Of a stretch of 64,000 bases of DNA, positions 1 to 6,731 are shown piece after piece. This DNA is from an uncultured Duodenibacillus sp. Its GTDB lineage: Bacteria > Pseudomonadota > Gammaproteobacteria > Burkholderiales > Burkholderiaceae_F. Made by a program: the position numbers and the translations under genes. The stretch's first letter is position 1. Each line of letters opens with the position of its first letter. Under the pieces are notes generated by a model that saw nothing but the letters and a program-made list of their open reading frames with translations, searched no databases and was not told where the DNA came from. The DNA is taken from NCBI GenBank assembly GCA_944388865.1, contig CALXKM010000043.1, forward strand, positions 1-64,000, read 5' to 3'.

Positions 1-150
1 TCTAGCTGTCAACCGGATTCGGCTTTCCTCAAAGGATCTGTTGAGTGAATCAGGCGAGAGACAATCTGCTTGTCAACTCAATCAGTCAATCAGTGTAAAA
101 ACTGTCAACCTTTTTCAGGCAACGTCAATGACTAAGCTCAAATATGAACA

Positions 151-172
151 TTTTGGGATTACAATCCCAAAA
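151..172. promoter_or_regulatory. palindromic operator-like site upstream of AAA ATPase
   Basis: Perfect inverted repeat with 10-bp arms (TTTTGGGATT and its complement) and a 2-bp spacer. A second, degenerate copy (TTTGGGATT, then a 6/9 matching arm) runs from 184 to about 203 and abuts the ATG at 204. Two symmetric sites ending at the start codon suggest autorepression; that function is inferred. Confidence 0.6.
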
Positions 173-203
173 AAGTTAAACAATTTGGGATTACATTGCC
201 GAA

Positions 204-1346
204 ATGCTCAAATTTCCCTATATAACGAGGCAACTGGAAACGCAGTTGTCAATGCCAAGGTCGTCAGGTCGTGCAGAAATCATTCTCGGACCAAGACAGG
301 TAGGAAAAACGACGCTTCTCAACAATTTGGTGAAAGGCAATCGTCATTTGGTTCTTACGGGCGAAGATGATGACGATCTGGCCGTGCTTGCCGACCCAAA
401 GTCGTACCTGAAGCTGCTCGATGACTTTGGCTGCATCGTTATTGATGAAGCGCAGTTCGTGCCGGGAATCGGCCGCGTCATCAAGCGCATGGTCGATTCG
501 GGGCATGCCGAGAGCCGCATATTTGTGACGGGGTCCAGCTCGCTGGAACTCGCTGGCGGAATGAAGGAATCGGCTGCAGGGCGATTTAACGCTTATAACC
601 TTTGGCCGTTTTCTTTAGCTGAACTTGCCGCGCACACTTCCTGGATTGAAGTTAAGCGCCAGATGCACGAGCGCATGATTTACGGCTGCTCTCCGGCCGT
701 CATCAACGAGCCGCAGCATGCTCAGCAATATCTCCTCGACTTTGCCGATGCTGTTCTTTACAAAGACCTTTTCAAGCTGGCGGAAATGCGCAAACCTACT
801 GAACTTGTGAAGCTTGTCAAGTATTTGGCCTATAACGTTGGTTCGGAGGTAAAGTATGGCACCTTATCAAGCGAACTCGGCATTCAAAATAAAACCATTG
901 AGCGCTACGTTGACTTGCTCGAATCCTGCTTCATCATCAAGGTCGTCTCTTCGCTTTCGCGCAACCCGCAATCGGAAATCAAGCTCGGCAAAAAGATCTA
1001 CTTTTACGACAACGGCATTCGCAATGCGCTCATCCGGGATTTTTCTCCTCTGCCAGCAAGAGGCGATGTGGGCGCGCTTTGGGAGAATCTATTTTTTACT
1101 GAGCGCTTGAAGCATCACGCATTTCGCAACGACGGCGCAGAGATTTATTTCTGGAGAACACGCGCAAAGCACGAAGTTGATTTTCTGGAAGTCGTGAACG
1201 GCCAAGTCCGAGCCTTCGAATGCAAGTGGAGCGCCAAATCAAAAACGACGTCAATCAGGGCTTTCGAACGAGCCTATCCGGATACGCAAGTCACCATCGC
1301 AACGCCGGACAATATTGACGAAATTGAGTCCGAGTACGGAGCTTAA
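204..1346 (+). CDS. ATP-binding protein, AAA_14 / DUF4143 family
   Basis: Stand-alone P-loop ATPase of 380 aa, a normal length for the family. Walker A GPRQVGKTTLL lies at residues 29-39 and Walker B IVIDEAQ around 78-84. A winged-helix-like stretch (SSELGIQNKTIERYVDLLES) follows in the middle. The C-terminal DUF4143 part carries a PD-(D/E)XK-like signature (EVDF then FECKW). Such proteins are common in gut anaerobes; their cellular role is not established. No partner gene is fused or overlapping; an antitoxin-like gene starts 62 bp downstream. The ATG at 204 sits at the edge of a palindrome. A later ATG at 252 would leave very little sequence before Walker A, so the first is preferred. Confidence 0.85.
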   Translation: MLKFPYITRQLETQLSMPRSSGRAEIILGPRQVGKTTLLNNLVKGNRHLVLTGEDDDDLAVLADPKSYLKLLDDFGCIVIDEAQFVPGIGRVIKRMVDSGHAESRIFVTGSSSLELAGGMKESAAGRFNAYNLWPFSLAELAAHTSWIEVKRQMHERMIYGCSPAVINEPQHAQQYLLDFADAVLYKDLFKLAEMRKPTELVKLVKYLAYNVGSEVKYGTLSSELGIQNKTIERYVDLLESCFIIKVVSSLSRNPQSEIKLGKKIYFYDNGIRNALIRDFSPLPARGDVGALWENLFFTERLKHHAFRNDGAEIYFWRTRAKHEVDFLEVVNGQVRAFECKWSAKSKTTSIRAFERAYPDTQVTIATPDNIDEIESEYGA

Positions 1347-1408
1347 GCAACCGTTCTGAAGAAGATGCAGATAAAAAGCTGGCGCATTGCCGGCAGCAAG
1401 GAGGGGCT

Positions 1409-1768
1409 ATGAATAAAGAAACGATCGAAATCCACATCGACAAGGCTCTTCGGTCCGAAGCACAAGCCGTTTGCGAACGTCTGGGCATGGATCTCTCAAC
1501 GGTCATCCGTCTTTTTCTCAAAGAGCTTGTCGCACAAAAAAAGATGCCGCTTCAACCTAAGGCAGATATGTTTGAGTCTGCCGCAAACATGCAGCACCTC
1601 AAGAGCCTGCACGATGACTACGTCGCAGGCCGCAACATTGTCCTTCGCGATTTGATTGACGAACCCAAAAGCGGCGTGCACGAGCGCACATTGGGCGATG
1701 CTTTCAGAGAATCGAGCAAAGAGGTTGCCGATATCGAATTGAAAATTCATCGCGAAGGCGCTTCATAG
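1409..1768 (+). CDS. RelB/DinJ-family antitoxin-like protein, no adjacent toxin
   Basis: 119 aa. The first 50 residues look like the ribbon-helix-helix domain of RelB/DinJ antitoxins (IEIHIDKALRSEAQAVCERL, then MDLSTVIRLFLKELV). The acidic C-terminal half would normally wrap a YafQ/RelE toxin. A strong ribosome binding site (AAGGAGG, 1398-1404) precedes the ATG. No small toxin-like reading frame follows: the next gene is a LysR regulator on the other strand. It is therefore either an orphan antitoxin, a transcriptional repressor, or part of a system whose toxin was lost. Confidence 0.7.
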   Translation: MNKETIEIHIDKALRSEAQAVCERLGMDLSTVIRLFLKELVAQKKMPLQPKADMFESAANMQHLKSLHDDYVAGRNIVLRDLIDEPKSGVHERTLGDAFRESSKEVADIELKIHREGAS

Positions 1769-1885
1769 AAAACGGCAAGAGATCCTCGTCGGCGGACGCA
1801 GCTTTCAAACCCAGCCGCAAATTCAGCTTGAGCCATTTGCAGAGATCTCGTTTCTAATCATGTTTCTATAGTCTGCCGTCGATGC

Positions 1886-2938
1886 TCATATGCAAGCCGC
1901 ATCAACGCCAAAGTACTCGTACCAATGCGTCCATTCAGCCTTCGAGCAAGCCGGATCAAACTGCAGATACCAGTCGACGAACTCCTTGATCCAGGGCTTT
2001 TCGAGATTCTTCGGCTTGACGATAAGCGATTTTCTCCACGGCTGACGATGCCAGCCGTTTAGAACCGGAACGAGCTTGTGCTCAAGAAGAAGTTCGCGCA
2101 CCGAACCAAGCGCTAGATCAAAGCAAATGCCGTAGCCTTGAACCGCTGCCAGAAGCGTCGGGTGGTAGCTGGCAACAACGCGTTTGACGTCAGCGGGGCA
2201 GGCGCTCTCAGCTTCGCCTGCCTCAGCATTTAAGCTCGAATTTGAAGCATTTTCGGAGTCTTCGGCATTCAAACGACGCATGCTTTTGAGGCAAAACACT
2301 TCGTTTGCACGAAAAAGCTTGTCGCACAGCGCGATGTGATTTCTTCGGGCCAAAAGAAGCGTATGACCTCGGAGGTCTTCCGGCTCATGCGGCACGCCGC
2401 AGCGGGCAAGATACTTGGGACTGGCCAAAGGCAAATTTGCGCAAACGCCAAGAGGAAAAACGGCCAATTCCGGGTGCTTGACCGGATAGGAGACGGCGGC
2501 AGCCTGCACCTCGTCTCGAAGCACGGCCAGATGATCCTTGTCAACCACGACCTCAAGCTGCAGATCCGGGTGCGCGGCTTGATAGTTGTTGAAAGCCTGC
2601 ATTTTTTTGCTGTTGAGAGACCCGTGGCTCAATGAAAATCGAAGCAGCGCGTGCTTTTCATTGCCGAGGCTTCCGACAGCCGTAAGAAAACCTTCCTGCG
2701 CTGCAACCACATCTCGAATTTTCGGCAGCAGCTGCAGCGATTGCGCAGATAACCGCATGGGGCGAACGGTGCGGTCGACAAGCGGCAAGCCAAGACCCTG
2801 CTCAAGCCTTGATATCGCCTTGGAGGCTGCAGGCAACTCCATGCCCGCGTTTTGAGCTGCCGCCGTCAAAGACAATCCGCGGCTCATGAGTTCAATCATT
2901 TTCCAGACATGGTGGCTGCTGAAAATGTGCTGCTTCAT
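1886..2938 (-). CDS. LysR-family transcriptional regulator
   Basis: 350 aa, N-terminal winged helix-turn-helix (residues about 5-65: SLTAAAQNAGMELPAASKAI, then LGLPLVDRTVRPMRLS) followed by a substrate-binding domain, typical LTTR length plus a short insertion rich in Glu/Ala/Ser near residue 230. A GAGG ribosome site lies just upstream of the ATG. Divergently transcribed from the flavin-reductase pair at 3117-6029, with a symmetric TTGCCA-N3-TGGCAA site between them, so it probably controls that operon in response to the substrate. Ligand unknown. Confidence 0.9.
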   Translation of the reverse strand: MKQHIFSSHHVWKMIELMSRGLSLTAAAQNAGMELPAASKAISRLEQGLGLPLVDRTVRPMRLSAQSLQLLPKIRDVVAAQEGFLTAVGSLGNEKHALLRFSLSHGSLNSKKMQAFNNYQAAHPDLQLEVVVDKDHLAVLRDEVQAAAVSYPVKHPELAVFPLGVCANLPLASPKYLARCGVPHEPEDLRGHTLLLARRNHIALCDKLFRANEVFCLKSMRRLNAEDSENASNSSLNAEAGEAESACPADVKRVVASYHPTLLAAVQGYGICFDLALGSVRELLLEHKLVPVLNGWHRQPWRKSLIVKPKNLEKPWIKEFVDWYLQFDPACSKAEWTHWYEYFGVDAACI

Positions 2939-2976
2939 GCGGTATTCCTCAAGACTCCATCATGGGTTTGTGCATC

Positions 2977-2991
2977 TTGCCATGATGGCAA
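2977..2991. promoter_or_regulatory. LysR-type operator candidate
   Basis: TTGCCA-TGA-TGGCAA, perfect 6-bp arms, 15 bp in total and matching the T-N11-A pattern of LTTR sites. It lies in the divergent region between the LysR gene and the flavin-reductase operon. Confidence 0.5.
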
Positions 2992-3116
2992 CTTTTCTTT
3001 CCTTTTGCACTCTGACAATCCCTAAAAAAACGCCATAGACTCATTAAAAGGCATATCCATTTTGCAGGCGCTGCGGCTTTCGCCGGCGTTGTCTGCAGCT
3101 TTTGGGGAGAAACACC

Positions 3117-4619
3117 ATGACGATCAACAGAAGAAATTTCATCATTGCTTCGGCTGGCTCAGCGGCTTTGTTTGCGGCAAGCGCACCGGTTTGCGCCGCT
3201 TCCAAGAAGGTGTCCTGGGATCGAACGACGGATGTGCTCATTTTTGGTGCCGGCCAGGCGGGCCTGTGCGCTGCCATTGCGGCTAGAGAAAGCAAGGCCG
3301 AGGTCATCCTTTTTGAAAAAGGCGCGTTTTGCGGCGGCCATACCGGCATGAGCGGCAGCGGCTACTACATCGGCGGCACCGAGATTCAAAAGAAGGCCGG
3401 CATTGACGACTCGGTCGAGATCAACTGGAAGGACTCAGTTGACCGCGGCGTTAAGACTTATCGCTTCATTAAGCGCGACACCGCAGTCGTTCGCCGCGTC
3501 TACGACGAAGGCGTGGCCGGCATGGCCTGGCTTGAAAAGCACGGCGTGAAGTTCATGCCCAAGCCCGTGCAGGGCATCGGCAACCGCCGCCGCGTGCATT
3601 ATGTTGCCCCGGGCTACAAGAAGGGCTCTCCGGTTCTGATTGATACGCTTCTTAAAGAAGCGCAAAAACTCGGAGCCAAGGTGGAAACCGAAATGCAGCT
3701 TGCTTCTTTGATCACCGAGACGGGCGAACCCACGCTCGGCGTGCGCGTTGTCGGCGCAAAGGTCAAGGCTGCCGACGGCAAGACCATCAATGTGCGCGCA
3801 AGAAAAGGCGTCATTCTTGCCACCGGGGGCTTTGCCAACAGCCCGCAGCTTGTCAAGCGATTTCATCCGTATCTCGCAGGTCTCCCGTCTCTGGGATCCA
3901 AACTCAATACGGGCGACGGCATCGTTGCCGCCACCGATATCGGAGCCAACATGATCATTGAGACCAACGGCTTTGGCATGAACATGCTCTTTGTCGGGAC
4001 GCACAAAGGTCAGTCCATGGGGCTTCCGATGACCGAAGCGCCGCTCATTGTCGTCAGCAAAGCGGGCGAGCGCTTCGAAGACGAAAGCAAAGGCTACCTT
4101 GCGGCCTGCCACAAGATGACCGAAAAAGGCATCAAGCTTGCCGATTGGATTTTTGATGAAAAGACCTATCAGAAATTCCGCGAAGGGTGCTTAAAGCCTA
4201 TGTTTGAAACCGAAGTCGTCAACAAGTATGACTCAATCGATGCGCTTGCCAAGGGCGAGGGCATTGATGCGCAAAAGCTCAAGAAAACCATTGAGCGCTA
4301 CAACAGCGATGTGGCCAAAGGCAAAGACAGCGTGCTGGGGCGCTCAAAGCTTTTGCAAACAATCGATAAGCCGCCCTTTTACGCCTTTGAATGCGGCCCG
4401 AAGATCTACACGTCTTATTCAGGCATTGAAATCAACCGCGAGGCGCAGGTCATGGATACGCGCGGCAAGCCCGTCGCAGGCCTTTATGCCGCAGGCGACG
4501 TCACCGGACACCTTGCCTACCAGTGCAACCTCGGAGGAGGCGGCATCAGCGGCATTTCCATGGCGACCGTCTACGGCAGAATCGCCGGCACGAATGCGGC
4601 TAAAAACAAATCCGTTTGA
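3117..4619 (+). CDS. Tat-exported FAD-dependent reductase, flavocytochrome c-like
   Basis: 500 aa. Twin-arginine leader (NRRNFI plus hydrophobic segment, about 32 residues), then an FAD-binding Rossmann motif (FGAGQAGLCAA) and the fumarate-reductase-type flavoprotein fold. The ATG at 3117 is preferred to a TTG 15 bp upstream because GGGGAG lies 7 nt before it. A GR pair in the capping domain (VLGRSKL) fits the family's proton-donor Arg. The C-terminal loop reads GLYAAGDVTGHLAYQCNLGG instead of the HGANRLGG of fumarate reductases, so another substrate is expected. No heme domain. First gene of a two-gene operon, divergent from LysR. Periplasmic respiratory reductase with unknown acceptor is the best reading. 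Confidence 0.85.
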   Translation: MTINRRNFIIASAGSAALFAASAPVCAASKKVSWDRTTDVLIFGAGQAGLCAAIAARESKAEVILFEKGAFCGGHTGMSGSGYYIGGTEIQKKAGIDDSVEINWKDSVDRGVKTYRFIKRDTAVVRRVYDEGVAGMAWLEKHGVKFMPKPVQGIGNRRRVHYVAPGYKKGSPVLIDTLLKEAQKLGAKVETEMQLASLITETGEPTLGVRVVGAKVKAADGKTINVRARKGVILATGGFANSPQLVKRFHPYLAGLPSLGSKLNTGDGIVAATDIGANMIIETNGFGMNMLFVGTHKGQSMGLPMTEAPLIVVSKAGERFEDESKGYLAACHKMTEKGIKLADWIFDEKTYQKFREGCLKPMFETEVVNKYDSIDALAKGEGIDAQKLKKTIERYNSDVAKGKDSVLGRSKLLQTIDKPPFYAFECGPKIYTSYSGIEINREAQVMDTRGKPVAGLYAAGDVTGHLAYQCNLGGGGISGISMATVYGRIAGTNAAKNKSV

Positions 4620-4637
4620 TGACCGTAGGAGACTTTT

Positions 4638-6029
4638 ATGAAAGAAAAGAAATTCAGCATTTTGTGCTGCGCGCTCGCAGCAGCCTTTGCCGCCGCATCG
4701 GCTCATGCGGGGGCTTCTGACGTACAGTGCGAAACGGTCATCGTTGGGGCCGGAGGCGCTGGCATGCGTACGGCCATTGCTCTAAAGGAAGCCGGCCGCG
4801 ACGTGATCTTGGTTGAAAAGCTTGCTTTTGCCGGGGGCGCAACCAATTTGGCCGCAACCTACATGACGGTTGTTGGAACCAAAGAGCAGGCGGCCGCAGG
4901 CAAAGTTCTCTCGCTTGATGACTACGTCGCGCGGCAGAAAAAAATCAATCCCAACATGAACGAAAAACGCATTCGCGAGGTGCGCGGCGCTTCTCAGGAG
5001 ACGCTCGATTGGATCAACGCTCTGGGCGCAAACATTACGCGGGCCATCAGCGACTACCAAGTCGGCACGGCCGACGGGCGTTCGTTGGGATCAACCATCG
5101 TCAAGGCTATGAAAAGTAAGCTCGATGCCGTGGGCGTCGTGCCGCGGTATGAAACAAGAGCCGTAGCGCTTTTGGGCGACAAGACGCGCGTCACGGGCAT
5201 CGTCGTCAAAGACAAAACAGGCGAATACAAAATTTCAGCTAAAAACGTGGTGCTTGCAACGGGCGGCTATGCAGCCGGCCAGGAAGCCATCGGCAAATAT
5301 GCCCCGCAGTGGAAGGGACTGCCCTCGACATCATCTCCGGGCGCAACGGGAGACGCCATTGCCATGGTTGAGCCTTTCGGCGCATCTTTGAAGTTCATGG
5401 ACGTTGTGCGCATGAACCCGTCGGTGTATTCAGCCAACGGCAGAAACCTGAGCCTATCGGCTGCTCGAGCTGAGGGCGGCATCATGGTCAACAGCGACGG
5501 CAAGCGTTTCTGCAACGACTACTACACGGACTACACGCAGCTTTCTCGCTGGATGATGGAGCAAAAGGGCAGCATTGCCTTTATTGTCATTGACGATAAA
5601 GCCATGCAGAAGTCTAAGCGCCTGCAGGGCTTTAAAAAGCAGGGCGTGTTGCTGCAGTCCGATACGATCGAAGGGCTCGCCGAAAAAATGGGCGTACCTG
5701 CAGCCAACCTGAAGGAAACGCTTGTGACGTACGGCGGTTATGTCAGAGATGGCGTCGACAAGCAGTTCGGACGCAAGCACAACATGTCGATTGACTTTAC
5801 GACGCCGCCCTTTTACGCCGCGCAAACCCATCCTGGCATCCAGGTGACGTTGGGCGGCATTGAGGTCAACGATGACATGCAGGTGCTCAATAAGCAAGGC
5901 AAGGTCATCGAAGGACTGTACGCCGTGGGCGAAGTCGCTCACGACGGATTGTTCGGCACAGGGCCGACGGCGATCAACATCTACTACGGCAAAAAGGTTG
6001 CTGACCATATTCTGAAAACAACACGTTGA
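4638..6029 (+). CDS. exported FAD-dependent reductase, flavocytochrome c-like
   Basis: 463 aa with a Sec-type signal peptide (about residues 1-25, ending AHAG) and a GAGGAG FAD motif near residue 38. Starts 18 bp after the preceding reductase with a GGAG site, so the two are cotranscribed. FGR in the capping region fits the catalytic Arg of the family. The C-terminal loop (YAVGEVAHDGLFGTGPTA) lacks the fumarate-reductase signature and differs from the first gene, so the two enzymes may use different acceptors or act as unlike subunits. No heme motifs; an external cytochrome or quinol donor would be needed. Confidence 0.83.
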   Translation: MKEKKFSILCCALAAAFAAASAHAGASDVQCETVIVGAGGAGMRTAIALKEAGRDVILVEKLAFAGGATNLAATYMTVVGTKEQAAAGKVLSLDDYVARQKKINPNMNEKRIREVRGASQETLDWINALGANITRAISDYQVGTADGRSLGSTIVKAMKSKLDAVGVVPRYETRAVALLGDKTRVTGIVVKDKTGEYKISAKNVVLATGGYAAGQEAIGKYAPQWKGLPSTSSPGATGDAIAMVEPFGASLKFMDVVRMNPSVYSANGRNLSLSAARAEGGIMVNSDGKRFCNDYYTDYTQLSRWMMEQKGSIAFIVIDDKAMQKSKRLQGFKKQGVLLQSDTIEGLAEKMGVPAANLKETLVTYGGYVRDGVDKQFGRKHNMSIDFTTPPFYAAQTHPGIQVTLGGIEVNDDMQVLNKQGKVIEGLYAVGEVAHDGLFGTGPTAINIYYGKKVADHILKTTR

Positions 6030-6063
6030 TTGTCGCTGACTTCAGAGACAAAGAGTTCAGTTG

Positions 6064-6105
6064 AAGAGGCTGCATAAGTTCTGATTGGGATTGCAGCCTC
6101 TTTTT
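6064..6105 (+). terminator. rho-independent terminator of the flavin-reductase operon
   Basis: Stem GAGGCTGCA (6066-6074) pairs with TGCAGCCTC (6092-6100), followed by TTTTTC. Confidence 0.85.
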
Positions 6106-6731
6106 CTTTCCTTCAAGACCGTTGATGCGTCACGTCAGGTGATTTTATGTTGCGAGAGGGAGCAAGACCTCCGTGTTCTTAGCTTCAGATCAACCGCATT
6201 TTGTTGGAGTAATAAAGGTTGAAAAGTGGTTGCCGCACCAATGTCAATGGTCGTGTAGACAGCAGGGGAGTGCTGTTTGGTGGCAGGTTTGCACCAATTT
6301 TGTCAAGCGCAACCAGACTTGGAACTTCTTAATCCAAACGACAATCTGCATAAGCTTCAACTTCCTTGCTGGGTTGAATCGTTTCGTTTGAATTGACGAG
6401 GATGCGGTGACTCTTTCGGTCGGAAGGCGATTGCAGTCTCGTCCCTAATTTTGACAATATGGTTGAAGACGATATTCGAAGTGTTGACTTAGGATGCGCA
6501 AAAATATTTTCTTTTAGCTCAAGGCTTGATGTACTTGTTGCTGAATGTTGAGAAGCTTCAAGTTCATTGACTGCAACAAACTAAAAACAAGCTGTAAGGT
6601 AATTAACGAAGATTTTGCAAAAGTTCACTTTCATGGTGATTTGTGTTTGGTGACCCCCGCTGAGAAATCCTAATTGTGGGGGGGGGGTTCTGATGTAACA
6701 ATGAAACGGTCGCTTTGGGAGTGAACTTGAA
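6106..6731 (+). other. AT-rich gene-free leader of the autotransporter
   Basis: About 620 bp with no convincing coding region and much lower GC than the flanks. The AT-rich character continues into the first 40% of the autotransporter gene. The only marked feature is the homopolymeric G tract at 6678-6687. Confidence 0.5.
6678..6687 (+). repeat. G10 homopolymer, possible phase-variation tract
   Basis: Ten consecutive G residues ending 44 bp before the autotransporter ATG. A TTG-containing hexamer (6675-6680) and a TGTAAC hexamer (6694-6699) flank it at a sub-optimal distance of 13 bp, so gain of G residues could bring them to promoter spacing. The promoter assignment is speculative; the tract is plain. 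Confidence 0.6.

Noticed and set aside
151-203. CRISPR array or transposon end
   Set aside because: Only one perfect dyad and one degenerate copy, no spacers, no target duplication.
41-370. 109-codon frame at the window start
   Set aside because: Overlaps the ATPase P-loop region in another frame and lacks motifs.
6173-6391. 72-codon frame in the AT-rich leader
   Set aside because: No ribosome site, no recognisable sequence; probably chance.
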